From assembly GCA_903928755.1 (NCBI GenBank), contig CAIYSH010000009.1, positions 1 to 14,773 on the forward strand: a stretch of DNA of 14,773 bases. The letters are read 5' to 3'. Source of the stretch: an uncultured Alphaproteobacteria bacterium. Lineage in GTDB: Bacteria > Pseudomonadota > Alphaproteobacteria > Caulobacterales > Caulobacteraceae. A program made the position numbers and the translations under genes. Below, one piece after another: positions 6,647-14,275 of this stretch. The notes beneath the pieces were generated by a model. It worked only from the letters and a program-made list of their open reading frames with translations, ran no database searches and was not told the origin of the DNA. Position 1 is the stretch's first letter. Every line of letters starts with the position of its first letter.

Positions 6647-7795
6647 CTAGCCGCCCCGCTTGAGGGTCTCGCGGGCGATGATGACCTGCTGGATCTGGCT
6701 GGTGCCTTCGTAGATCCTGAAGATGCGGACATCGCGGTAGAAGCGCTCAATGCCATAGTCAGCGATATAGCCGGCACCTCCGAAGATCTGCACGGCCTTG
6801 TCGGCCACGCGGCCGACCATTTCCGAGGCAAAGTATTTCGAAGCCGCGGCTTCCAGAGTGACGCTCTGGCCGGCGTCGCGCTTGCGGGCGGTCTCGAAGG
6901 TCAGGGCCTTGGCGGCCAGGACCTCGGTCTTGCAGTCGGCGATCATGCCCTGGATCAGCTGGAACTGGCTGATGTTCTGACCGAACTGCTTGCGCTCGGA
7001 GGCATAGGCCACACAGTCGGTGATCAGGCGCTCGGCCACGCCGATGCAGACCGAGGAAATGTGCAGGCGGCCGCGGTCGAGGACTTGCATGGCCACCTTG
7101 AACCCCTCGCCTTCTGCGCCCAGGCGGTTTTCCACCGGGACCCGGACATTGTCGAAGTTGACGTCACAGATATGGGCACCCTGCTGGCCCATCTTCTTCT
7201 CAGGCTTGCCGACCGTCAGGCCAGGAAGGTTGCGCTCCACCAGGAAGGCGCTCACCCCGCCGCCGCCGGGCTTGCTCGGGTCGGTCCGGGCCATGACCGT
7301 GAAGAGGTGGGCCTTATTGGCGTTGGTGATGTAGCGCTTCGAACCGTTCAGCACATAGTGGTCGCCATCGCGCACAGCCCTCGTCTGGACCGCCGCGCTG
7401 TCAGAGCCGGCTTCCGGCTCGGTCAGGGCGAAGGAGGTGATGATGTCGCCCGAGGCTATGCCCGGCAGATACCTGGCCTTCTGGGCGTCCGTGCCGAACA
7501 TCACCAGGCCCTGGCTGCCAATGCCGACATTGGTGCCAAAGGCGGAGCGGAAGGCCGGGCTGGTACGGCCCAGTTCGACACCCACCAGGCACTCTTCCTC
7601 CATGGTCAGATCAAGCCCGCCATATTCCGCCGGGATGGTCAGGCCATAGAGCCCCAGGGCCTTCATTTCCTCGATGACGTCATCAGGCATGGCGTCGGTT
7701 TCAGAGACCTGGGCCTCCAGGGGCCGCAGGCGTTCCGTCACAAAGCGGCGCACCGTTTCGATAAGCTGTTCGCGGGTTTCGAGGTCTAGGGCCAT
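6647..7795 (-). CDS. Acyl-CoA dehydrogenase
   Basis: A 382-residue FAD-dependent acyl-CoA dehydrogenase that introduces the alpha-beta double bond into an acyl-CoA and passes electrons to electron-transferring flavoprotein. Family signatures are complete: ALTEPEAGSD (123-132) at the flavin site, QIFGGAGY (336-343), and IYEGTSQIQ (361-369) carrying the catalytic base Glu363. Length equals the usual 380 or so. This pattern fits the short/medium-chain-like group; exact chain length or branched substrate cannot be read. A TTG at 7888 would extend the frame by 31 codons, but that stretch is not family-like and covers the probable promoter, so ATG 7795 (MALDLETREQ) is chosen although its ribosome site is weak. 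It heads an operon with the DUF3253 and glutathione transferase genes and is divergent from a thioesterase gene. Confidence 0.95.
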   Translation of the reverse strand: MALDLETREQLIETVRRFVTERLRPLEAQVSETDAMPDDVIEEMKALGLYGLTIPAEYGGLDLTMEEECLVGVELGRTSPAFRSAFGTNVGIGSQGLVMFGTDAQKARYLPGIASGDIITSFALTEPEAGSDSAAVQTRAVRDGDHYVLNGSKRYITNANKAHLFTVMARTDPSKPGGGGVSAFLVERNLPGLTVGKPEKKMGQQGAHICDVNFDNVRVPVENRLGAEGEGFKVAMQVLDRGRLHISSVCIGVAERLITDCVAYASERKQFGQNISQFQLIQGMIADCKTEVLAAKALTFETARKRDAGQSVTLEAAASKYFASEMVGRVADKAVQIFGGAGYIADYGIERFYRDVRIFRIYEGTSQIQQVIIARETLKRGG

Positions 7796-7914
7796 GTTCA
7801 GTCTCGTTTGCAGAGGGAGGACCTTGCATCGCAAAGCAGGGCCCCTTAGGTCGGAGGCTAACCTAGTGATGGAATGCGTGCCGGGCAAACGCTCTGGCGC
7901 TAAAGGGACAAGAT
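7796..7914. promoter_or_regulatory. Divergent promoter region between acyl-CoA dehydrogenase and thioesterase
   Basis: The 119 bp between the two divergent starts must hold promoters for both transcripts. It contains TAGGT (7849-7853) and ACCTA (7863-7867), arms of a small inverted repeat that could be a regulator site. On the minus strand TTGCCC is followed after 17 bases by TAGGTT, a weak -35/-10 candidate. On the plus strand AAAGGGA just before 7915 is the thioesterase ribosome site. No specific regulator gene is adjacent. Confidence 0.4.
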
Positions 7915-8373
7915 ATGGACACCGGCGAAGAACAGACCTCGGGCTGGGTGCATAAGACAGTGGAGTCCGGCGAGTGGGCGGGCTGGTCCTACTACAACGC
8001 CGATCCCTTCGAGGACCATGCCGGGCCCTTCTATTATCGCGTCGAAGAGAGTGGCCAGCGGGTCTGCGCCTTCCGCACCGAACACAAGCACATGAATGGC
8101 GGGAACTTTCTACATGGCGGGGCGATCATGACCTTCGCCGACTACGCCATCTTCGTCATCGCCCGGGACGCCCTGCAGGACGGCCATAGCGTGACGGCCA
8201 GCTTCAACGGCGACTTCGTCGGCTCCGTGCCCCCAGGCGCCCTGGTGGAATGCCGCGGCGAGGTTGTTCGCAATGCCCGCAGCATGGTCTTCATACGCGG
8301 CCTCATCACGTCGGGGGATGACCCGGTCATGAGCTTTTCGGCCATCATCAAGAAGACCCGGCCACGGTCATGA
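7915..8373 (+). CDS. PaaI family thioesterase (hotdog fold)
   Basis: A 152-residue hotdog-fold protein of the PaaI group, expected to hydrolyse acyl-CoA or aryl-CoA thioesters in the cytoplasm. The catalytic segment is visible at residues 60-76: MNGGNFLHGGAIMTFAD, with the conserved HGG and the Asp76 that in PaaI enzymes activates water. A long strand region (SVTASFNGDFVGSVPPGALVECRGEV) follows, as usual for the fold. The N-terminal 40 residues are longer than in minimal PaaI. The start has AAAGGGA a few bases upstream. Its stop overlaps the start of the luciferase-like gene by ATGA (8370-8373). Divergence from an acyl-CoA dehydrogenase suggests that both act on acyl-CoA pools, the thioesterase releasing CoA from products or dead-end esters. 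That link is inferred. Confidence 0.93.
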   Translation: MDTGEEQTSGWVHKTVESGEWAGWSYYNADPFEDHAGPFYYRVEESGQRVCAFRTEHKHMNGGNFLHGGAIMTFADYAIFVIARDALQDGHSVTASFNGDFVGSVPPGALVECRGEVVRNARSMVFIRGLITSGDDPVMSFSAIIKKTRPRS

Positions 8374-9368
8374 GCCCGGTTCTTTCCGTATTGGACCTGT
8401 CGCCGGTCGGCGGCGACAACACCCAGGCCCAGGCCGTGCGGGACACCATTGAGGTGGCCAGGGCCGCAGAGCGGCTGGGCTACAACCGCTTCTGGGTGGC
8501 GGAGCATCACAATATCGGCACCCTGGCCTCTGCGGCGCCTGAGATCCTGATCGCCGCCCTGACCCAGGCCACCAAGACCATCCGCCTCGGCTCTGGCGGG
8601 GTCATGCTGGTCAATTACTCGCCGCTCAAGGTGGCTGAGGTGTTCATGGAGCTGGAGGCCCTGGCTCCGGGCCGTATCGATCTTGGGGTTGGGCGCGCCC
8701 TGGGAACAGACAGCCGCACAGGTGGTGCCCTGCGGTCAGCCAGCTCCGATGCCTTTCCGCAATATTTCGCCCTGCTGAACGCCTGGCTGCTGGATGCCGC
8801 AGGGGTGGAACCGATCACCGACTCCCATCCCGCCAGGGGCATTCACGCCAGCCCCTCGGGCCCGTCCCATCCGGATCTGCACATGCTGACCTCTTCGGCC
8901 GACAGTGGTGCCTTTGCCGGTCAGGCGGGGGTCGGCATGGTTTTTGCCGAGTTCATCGCCCGGGCCGATGGCGGGCCGGCCGTAGCGGCCTATAAGCGGG
9001 CCTTCGAACCCTCGGTCTTCCGCACCAGCCCCTGGGCGGCGGTGGCGACCATAGCCCTCGCAGCGGAAACTGACGAAGAGGCCCAGAGGCTGGCAGCCCC
9101 CATGCGCGCCGGCGCCCTGGCGACCCTCGACAATGAGCGGCGGCGGTTTCCATCCATTCCCGAAGCCCTGGCCTTTCTGGCCGAGCGGGCGGACGATCCC
9201 CGCCTGCCTGCCGTCATGGCGCGGTCGATTGTCGGCGATCCTGAGACCGTCAAACGGCGCCTGGCGGAAAAGGCGGAGACCACCGGCGCCGATGAGCTCT
9301 TCGTCATGGCGGTCGGCCCGACCCTGGAGACCCGGATCCGGTCTCTGGAGCTGATCAAGCCGGTCTAG
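8370..9368 (+). CDS. LLM class flavin-dependent oxidoreductase
   Basis: A 332-residue TIM-barrel protein of the bacterial luciferase-like monooxygenase superfamily, which uses reduced FMN or F420 from a separate reductase. Typical segments are LSVLDLSPVGG at the start, ERLGYNRFWVAEHHN (34-48), the GSGGVMLVNYSPLKVAE strand-loop region, and LAPGRIDLGVGRALGTD near residue 105. These match the group 1 / MsnO8-like subfamily widespread in bacteria, whose substrates are mostly unknown. No strong ribosome site is present. The 4-bp overlap with the thioesterase gene implies coupled translation. The gene ends in a CTAG palindrome that also encodes the stop of the convergent glutathione transferase gene. 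A link with turnover of aldehydes or acids produced by the thioesterase is possible but only suggested by position. Confidence 0.93.
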   Translation: MSPVLSVLDLSPVGGDNTQAQAVRDTIEVARAAERLGYNRFWVAEHHNIGTLASAAPEILIAALTQATKTIRLGSGGVMLVNYSPLKVAEVFMELEALAPGRIDLGVGRALGTDSRTGGALRSASSDAFPQYFALLNAWLLDAAGVEPITDSHPARGIHASPSGPSHPDLHMLTSSADSGAFAGQAGVGMVFAEFIARADGGPAVAAYKRAFEPSVFRTSPWAAVATIALAAETDEEAQRLAAPMRAGALATLDNERRRFPSIPEALAFLAERADDPRLPAVMARSIVGDPETVKRRLAEKAETTGADELFVMAVGPTLETRIRSLELIKPV

Positions 9369-9979
9369 GCCTGCGCCGCCGGACGGTCCCGCATGGCCTG
9401 CGCCCAGCGGGCGACTTCGGTGAGATCCTCGGGCAGGGCCAGACGGATCAATCGGGTAAAGTCGAGGCCGATGAAGGCGACGATGTCGGCCATGGTCAGC
9501 CGATCGGCGGCGAGCCAGTCCCGTCCCTTCAGGCGCTGATCCAGCAAGGCCAGGGCCTTGAGGCCCTGATCGCGATTATGGCCGCCAACGACGGCGTCCT
9601 GCTGTTCCAGCCCCGCCAGCATGGGCGAGAGGTGACGCACGCCGATCATCAGGGGGTGGGCCACCAGCAACTCGGCGCGGCGGGTCCACATTTCGATGAC
9701 AGCCGTCTCTTCCGGGGTCGTCCCGAACAGGTTGGGCTGAGGATACCGGCTCTCCAGATACCGGCAGATGGCGAGGCTTTCGGTGAGGGTGGTCCCGTCA
9801 TCCAGTTCGAGGATGGGCAGGCCGACAAAGCCCTCGGTCCTGGTGAGCAGGTCGTCGGTCTTGTGCTGCCCCTCGGCCATGTTGAGGCGCACGACCTCTA
9901 TGTCGGAGATCGCCTTTTCGGCCATGACCCACCGGACCCGGCGGGGATTGGGTGCCACGACTGTCTCGTATAGCTTCAT
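9365..9979 (-). CDS. Glutathione S-transferase family protein
   Basis: A 204-residue glutathione transferase, not closely alike to the one at 5718-6356. The thioredoxin-like domain begins MKLYETVVAPNPRRVRW. The position where many classes have a catalytic Ser, Cys or Tyr is occupied by an Asn-Pro-Arg-Arg motif, seen in several proteobacterial groups, so activation of glutathione may differ. The cis-proline loop is VGLPILELDDG (52-62, Pro55) and the glutathione gamma-glutamyl site is ESLAI (67-71). The C-terminal domain has DRLTMADIVAF, the N-capping box. A start 28 codons upstream would run into the transporter gene and lacks family features, so ATG 9979 is chosen. It follows the nucleoside transporter by 10 bp, so the two form an operon. 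Function beyond glutathione binding is unknown. Confidence 0.92.
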   Translation of the reverse strand: MKLYETVVAPNPRRVRWVMAEKAISDIEVVRLNMAEGQHKTDDLLTRTEGFVGLPILELDDGTTLTESLAICRYLESRYPQPNLFGTTPEETAVIEMWTRRAELLVAHPLMIGVRHLSPMLAGLEQQDAVVGGHNRDQGLKALALLDQRLKGRDWLAADRLTMADIVAFIGLDFTRLIRLALPEDLTEVARWAQAMRDRPAAQA

Positions 9980-9989
9980 CGCAGGTGAC

Positions 9990-11273
9990 CTAGTGCTGGA
10001 AGAGCTCAGCGGGCATGAGCCCGACCACAGCCGCCGTGACGCAGGTGGCCAGGAAGCCCGCAAACATGGCCTTCCAGACCATGCCGATCACTTCGGAACG
10101 GCGCGAAGGCACCAGGACCGAATAACCCGCCACATTCATGCCGACCGAGGCAATATTGGCAAAGCCGCAGAGGGCGTAGGTCATGATCACCCGGCTGCGG
10201 TCAGCCATATCAGCCACCGGTATGCCGCCCAACTTGATGAAGGCGGTGAACTCGGTCAGCACCAGCTTCACGCCAAGCAGTGAGCCCGCCACAGGGGCGT
10301 CCTTCCAGGGCACGCCGATGGCCCAGGCCAGGGGGGCAAAGATCATGCCCAGGCCACGCTCGACCGACAGGGGTGCGCCGCCGACCTGCGGGAACATGCC
10401 GAGAATGCCGTTCAGCATGGCCACCAGGGCCACGAAGACGATCAGGGTGGCGGCGATGTTGAGCACGATCTGCAGGCCATCCGATGTGCCCTTGATCATG
10501 GCGTCGATGGAGCTTTCGTAGACCTTGTCGGATTCCGGATCGAGGGCCTGGGGTTGCTCCTGGGCCGGATCGCGGGGCACGAGGATGCGGGCCAGCAGGA
10601 CGCCGGCCGGGGCCGAAATGATCGAAGCGGTCAGGACGTGGGCCGCTGCATTGGGCAATACGCCCTTCAGGATTGTCGCATAGGCCACCATGGTGGAGCC
10701 TGAGACGCAGCTCATGCCCACGGCGATCAGCATGAACAGCTCGGACCTCGACAGGCTGGTCAGATAGCTGCGGATGAAGATAGGGCCCTCAACCTGACCC
10801 ATGAACACCGTAGCGGCCGTGGCCAGGGCCGGGGCGCCGCGCAGACCCATGGTCTTTTCAAAAACAAAGCCGAAGCCCCGGGTGATCCACTTCAGAATGC
10901 GCCAGTGCCACAGAAGCGCCGCCAGGGCGCAGACCACCAGAATGACCGGCAGGACCCGGAAGGCAAAGACGAACATGTTCTCTGGATGGGACAGGTCATA
11001 GGGTTGGTTGGGCGTGCCCGCCAGGAACCCGAACACGAAGGCGACGCCGGCCTGGGTGCTGGTGGCCAGACCATCAACAGCGCCACCCATGGCGGCCAGG
11101 ACAGCCCGCAGGGCAGGAATGCCGAACAGGGCCAGGACAAGAACGGCCTGCAGGGCGATGGCCCCTGCTGCCAGCTTCCAGGGAAATCTGCGGCGGTCTT
11201 CCGACATGGCCCAGCAGGCCAGCAGGATCAGGGTCAGGCCTACCAGGCTCTGGAGATTTTCCAGTCGGATCAT
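9990..11273 (-). CDS. Concentrative nucleoside transporter (CNT/NupC family)
   Basis: A 427-residue inner-membrane symporter that should import nucleosides with H+ or Na+. Order of parts fits CNT: three N-terminal helices, the re-entrant hairpin with MGQVEGP (158-164), the segment FMLIAVGMSCVSGSTMVAYA (180-199), the GVKLVLTEF region (334-342) and CGFANIAS (369-376). Glu162, Glu341 and Asn373 occupy positions that bind nucleoside in the Vibrio transporter. Compared with the usual GQTE and NEF motifs, Thr is replaced by Val161 and Asn by Thr340, so specificity may be changed. The GQVE form is, from memory, common in alphaproteobacterial members. ATG 11273 has a GGGG stretch ten bases upstream; a TTG or similar further up (to 11333) would add a charged, non-family extension. 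It lies 87 bp downstream of the OYE-family gene and is co-oriented with the GST gene. Confidence 0.92.
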   Translation of the reverse strand: MIRLENLQSLVGLTLILLACWAMSEDRRRFPWKLAAGAIALQAVLVLALFGIPALRAVLAAMGGAVDGLATSTQAGVAFVFGFLAGTPNQPYDLSHPENMFVFAFRVLPVILVVCALAALLWHWRILKWITRGFGFVFEKTMGLRGAPALATAATVFMGQVEGPIFIRSYLTSLSRSELFMLIAVGMSCVSGSTMVAYATILKGVLPNAAAHVLTASIISAPAGVLLARILVPRDPAQEQPQALDPESDKVYESSIDAMIKGTSDGLQIVLNIAATLIVFVALVAMLNGILGMFPQVGGAPLSVERGLGMIFAPLAWAIGVPWKDAPVAGSLLGVKLVLTEFTAFIKLGGIPVADMADRSRVIMTYALCGFANIASVGMNVAGYSVLVPSRRSEVIGMVWKAMFAGFLATCVTAAVVGLMPAELFQH

Positions 11274-11360
11274 TTGAACATCGCCCCGTCCCTCTGACCA
11301 TCTGCTCCGGCCATGGGATCCATTGAGTATCAAGCAGCCCGCCGTGGCAAGCCGTGCAGA

Positions 11361-12440
11361 CTATTCTGCGGCGACGAAGCCGGGCCAGGTCGCCATGTAG
11401 GTCACGAAGCTCGGACCCAGCCCCTCGGCGACCAGATGGGCACGGCTGACTGGCAGGGTTACCGGCAGGAAGCCCGGATCAGCCGCCAGCCTGGCGGGAT
11501 AGTCATGGTGCAGGATCGCCGCACGGCCCAGCAGGACGAAATCAGCACCGGCGTCCAGGCAGGCCTGGGCATTGGCCGGGGTCATGATTTTGCCGGCGAC
11601 ACCGAGGCGGACCGATCCGCGATCCAGCTCGGTGAAGACCGAAATCAGCGGCTTGTCCTGGAACCCGCCCTCGGAGGTGGTCTTGAAGCTGTCCCACAGT
11701 GACATGTCCAGATAGTCGATTTTACCCTCGGTCATCAGGGCCTGGGCCAGGTCGCGGGTCTCGATCAGGTCAATGCCGAAACGTTCAGGTGACAGGCGCA
11801 GGCCGAGATTGAAGTCCGGCCGGCAGCGGGCGCGGATACCGTCAATGATCTGCCGGACAATGCGGGCGCGGTTTTCCGGAGATCCGCCATAGGCGTCCGT
11901 CCTCTGATTGACCTCGCCGCTCAGGAATTGGCAGAGAATGTAGCCGTGGGCACCGTGGATCTCGACTCCGTCAAACCCGGCCTTCTCGGCACGCTCTGCC
12001 CCTGCAATGAAATCCTCAACCAGCTGGTGGACCTCGGCTTCGGTCAGGCCACGGGCCCCGAATTCCGCATTGTCAGACGGACAGACAGGTGACTGCCCGA
12101 CCAGGTCCCGGGGTGTGCGCATGCCGGCATGATGCAGCTGGACAATGGCCATGCTGTTTGAGGCCTTGATCCCTGCTGCAAGCCTGGTCAGCCCGGGAAG
12201 GTGGCTGTCGGCAAATATGCCGAGCTGTCCGGGAAACCCCTGACCTATGGCCTGGACATGGGCAGCGCAGGTCATGGTCGCCCCAAATCCCCCGACCGCC
12301 CTCTGGGTCAGCCAGTGATATTCGTCATCAGACAGGGTGCCGTCCACATGGCTCTGCAGATTGGTCAGGGGGGCCAGCATGAAGCGGTTCTTCATGGCCG
12401 GACCACGGGCAAAGGTCATGGACGAAAAAAGGTCGGTCAT
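11361..12440 (-). CDS. NADH:flavin oxidoreductase / Old Yellow Enzyme family protein
   Basis: A 359-residue FMN-containing TIM-barrel reductase of the Old Yellow Enzyme family, usually reducing activated C=C bonds of enones, nitro compounds or related electrophiles with NAD(P)H. Visible signatures are NRFMLAPLTNLQS (18-30), QLHHAGMRT (101-109), and EIHGAHGYILCQFLSGEVNQ (160-179) followed by RTDAYGGSPENRAR. His162 and His165 match the pair that anchors the substrate in YqjM-like enzymes. GRAAILHHDYP near the C-terminus is the phosphate-binding end. No 4Fe-4S or C-terminal FAD domain follows, so this is the short, single-domain type. ATG 12440 is supported by AGGGAAG seven bases upstream; an in-frame start seven codons earlier is not. 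It is divergent from a small membrane protein gene and probably has its own promoter. Confidence 0.95.
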   Translation of the reverse strand: MTDLFSSMTFARGPAMKNRFMLAPLTNLQSHVDGTLSDDEYHWLTQRAVGGFGATMTCAAHVQAIGQGFPGQLGIFADSHLPGLTRLAAGIKASNSMAIVQLHHAGMRTPRDLVGQSPVCPSDNAEFGARGLTEAEVHQLVEDFIAGAERAEKAGFDGVEIHGAHGYILCQFLSGEVNQRTDAYGGSPENRARIVRQIIDGIRARCRPDFNLGLRLSPERFGIDLIETRDLAQALMTEGKIDYLDMSLWDSFKTTSEGGFQDKPLISVFTELDRGSVRLGVAGKIMTPANAQACLDAGADFVLLGRAAILHHDYPARLAADPGFLPVTLPVSRAHLVAEGLGPSFVTYMATWPGFVAAE

Positions 12441-12539
12441 TTGCGGGCTTCCCTGATGCACTGGGGAAAGTCATAGGCGAGGCGCAGGGCCCGGGGCAAG
12501 GCTAACCGGCTGATAAGAATGCCCTGATATGTTTTCCCC
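12441..12539. promoter_or_regulatory. Divergent intergenic region, OYE gene and small membrane protein
   Basis: Ninety-nine bases between divergent starts. It contains the AGGGAAG ribosome site of the OYE gene at its left end and must carry promoters for both directions. I see no convincing -35/-10 pair and no clear ribosome site ahead of ATG 12540. Confidence 0.35.
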
Positions 12540-12869
12540 ATGACCCAGACCTTCGGTCGCCGCGCAGCGCCTGCTTACACCGCCCCGCCCCGGGAGCCGG
12601 AGATCCCCCATGAGGTGCGCGAAGCCCTTGCGGCGGTAAAGCGCCCGCAGCAGGACCCCGAGTTCGTCGCCTGGACAAAGGCCCGGACCGCGACCCGCTG
12701 GAGGATCTGGGGCATGTGCTTCCTGACCATTCTGGGGGGTCCGATGGCTTTCTTCCTGCCTGACGGCATGGGCCGTCTCGCCGGTCTTGCGTCTGCAGGC
12801 ATCGGGATCGGCGGCATGATCCTGCGCTGGCGGCAGACCTTCACACCCGCCAAAGGCGATCAGGCCTGA
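12540..12869 (+). CDS. Small two-helix membrane protein of unknown function
   Basis: A 109-residue protein that I do not recognise. Residues 1-50 are hydrophilic and rich in Pro, Arg and Glu. Two hydrophobic segments follow, about 55-74 (IWGMCFLTILGGPMAFFL) and 78-95 (AGLASAGIGIGGMIL), with a short loop containing PDGMGR, and the tail is polar. It is therefore likely an inner-membrane hairpin with both ends in the cytoplasm, as basic residues flank both helices. There is no signal peptide. The start lacks a clear ribosome site, and the neighbouring OYE gene is divergent. Its last 10 bases overlap the end of the convergent GPH carrier gene inside a 14-bp palindrome. It could be a housekeeping membrane protein unrelated to its neighbours. 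Confidence 0.72.
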   Translation: MTQTFGRRAAPAYTAPPREPEIPHEVREALAAVKRPQQDPEFVAWTKARTATRWRIWGMCFLTILGGPMAFFLPDGMGRLAGLASAGIGIGGMILRWRQTFTPAKGDQA

Positions 12870-12871
12870 TC
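12858..12871. repeat. 14-bp perfect palindrome holding both stop codons of a convergent pair
   Basis: GATCAGGCCTGATC reads the same on both strands. The plus-strand gene and the minus-strand carrier gene each end in it with Asp-Gln-Ala-stop, so the two coding regions overlap by 10 bp. The palindrome has no loop, so it is more likely a protein site, a cruciform-forming sequence or a simple by-product of overlap than a hairpin terminator. Confidence 0.6.
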
Positions 12872-14269
12872 TGGGGGCGATACGATCGAGACACCGGTGA
12901 CAGCCTCGAAGGTTCTGGATTCTGCAGCCAGGGCATCGCGGATGTCCAGCTGACGGCGGACTTCACCATGGCGCTCTGCGTCCAGTTTCCACCCGATGAA
13001 GGCCGCGCCGCCCAGGAAGACCAGGGTGATCGGCGCAAAGACATAGGTCATCTCAAGTCCATGGATCGCCTGGGGGGTGTTCACAGCCCCCTCGGCCGCC
13101 CTGTAGCCGACGACTTCCAGAACCTTGAAACTGATACCGACCGTGATGGCGGCACCGACTTTTTCAGCTGTGGTGATCAGGGCATAGAGCAGACCGGTGC
13201 GCTCATGGCCTGATTCCAGTCTGACTTCGTCAGCGACATCGGCCACCATGGCCCGGACGATCGGGGCAAAGGCGGAGCCAACAAATCCCACGGCGAACAT
13301 ACCCGGTATGGCCAGGGCCATGGTTGCGGGCGGAATGAGCATCAGGGCCGTCTGGGCAAAGGCATAGGCCACAGCCGATGCAATGATGGCCCGGTGTTTG
13401 CCGACCTTCTGGGCGACCGTTCCCCAGAACAGTGAGCCCACAAGCCCGGCGGCGATGTAGAACAGCAACAGGATCGAGGTCTGAGGCAGGGTATAGTGGC
13501 GGGCGTCGTGGAAGAAAAAGAGATAGAGCGCCGCGGTGGTGCCTGGACCCAGGGCAATGATGAAATCTGCCCAGACCAGCCGCAGGACCTCGGGCCTGGT
13601 CAACAGCGCCCAGTAATCCTGCAAAGAGACGGGCGTCTCGGTGCTGGCACGGGGTGAGACCTTTTCAGGGGTCACAAGCGCGCAAAGGGCGACGGTCACG
13701 GGGAGCAGGACAATCAGGAACCAGCCCATGGCGGGAACGCCACCGTGGGCGCCACCGGGTTTGCCGGTCAGGGCCAGGGGCAAGAGCAGGATCAGTATGG
13801 CCCCGACAACGCCGACAGCCTGGACCACGCCATAGACCCGGCTGCGGTCATTATAGTCGGTCGCCAGGGTCGCCCCCCAGGCCGCCTGTCCCAGGGTGAG
13901 GATGGAAACCCCGGCATAGAGCACCAGCAGCCAGAGCAGCAGGCTGCCAAAGCTCAGACCGGGCTGGGCCATGAACAGCATGTAGATGGCCAGCATGGTG
14001 ATGGGGGCCCCAAGCATCAGCCAGGGCCGGTAGCGGCCCAGCCGTGTCCGGGTCCGGTCCATGGCAATTCCGAGCAGGGGATCGAGGCCCATGTCCAGCA
14101 GGCGGACAATCATGAAGGCGGCGCCGACGGCGCTTAGGCCCAGGCCGACATAGCTGGAGAAGAACCGGGGCAGATAGACCCCCATGACCAGTCCTATGGC
14201 GGCCATGGGGGCCGCCGTAGAGCCGAAGGCCGCGACCACCGGCAGGGACAGTCGGGCAACTCTGGTCAT
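12860..14269 (-). CDS. MFS transporter of the GPH (melibiose carrier-like) type
   Basis: A 469-residue 12-helix inner-membrane carrier of the glycoside-pentoside-hexuronide:cation symporter group. The diagnostic stretch at residues 56-84, RLLDMGLDPLLGIAMDRTRT then GRYRPWLMLG, is the helix 2 / loop 2-3 signature. Asp59 and Asp63 match the two aspartates that bind the coupling cation in MelB. Family members carry sugars, sugar acids, sulfoquinovose, or in proteobacteria also steroid-like and other organic substrates, so the cargo here is open. The C-terminal tail (KLDAERHGEVRRQL) is similar to that of the upstream neighbour. It starts 6 bp after that gene's stop, with no good ribosome site of its own, implying coupled translation. 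Its 3' end overlaps the convergent small membrane protein gene by 10 bp. Confidence 0.92.
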   Translation of the reverse strand: MTRVARLSLPVVAAFGSTAAPMAAIGLVMGVYLPRFFSSYVGLGLSAVGAAFMIVRLLDMGLDPLLGIAMDRTRTRLGRYRPWLMLGAPITMLAIYMLFMAQPGLSFGSLLLWLLVLYAGVSILTLGQAAWGATLATDYNDRSRVYGVVQAVGVVGAILILLLPLALTGKPGGAHGGVPAMGWFLIVLLPVTVALCALVTPEKVSPRASTETPVSLQDYWALLTRPEVLRLVWADFIIALGPGTTAALYLFFFHDARHYTLPQTSILLLFYIAAGLVGSLFWGTVAQKVGKHRAIIASAVAYAFAQTALMLIPPATMALAIPGMFAVGFVGSAFAPIVRAMVADVADEVRLESGHERTGLLYALITTAEKVGAAITVGISFKVLEVVGYRAAEGAVNTPQAIHGLEMTYVFAPITLVFLGGAAFIGWKLDAERHGEVRRQLDIRDALAAESRTFEAVTGVSIVSPPDQA

Positions 14270-14275
14270 GGCATA

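Noticed and set aside
7061..7789. Plus-strand open frame of about 240 codons within the acyl-CoA dehydrogenase gene
   Set aside because: The opposite strand has the full dehydrogenase signature; this frame has no motif and no ribosome site.
7796..7888. N-terminal extension of the acyl-CoA dehydrogenase from a TTG at 7888
   Set aside because: The extra 31 residues do not resemble the family, which starts near MALDLETREQ, and the region is needed for the divergent promoters.
9980..10063. Upstream start for the second glutathione transferase
   Set aside because: It would overlap the end of the nucleoside transporter gene and add a Ser/Arg/Pro-rich stretch; the family fold begins at MKLYETVV (ATG 9979).
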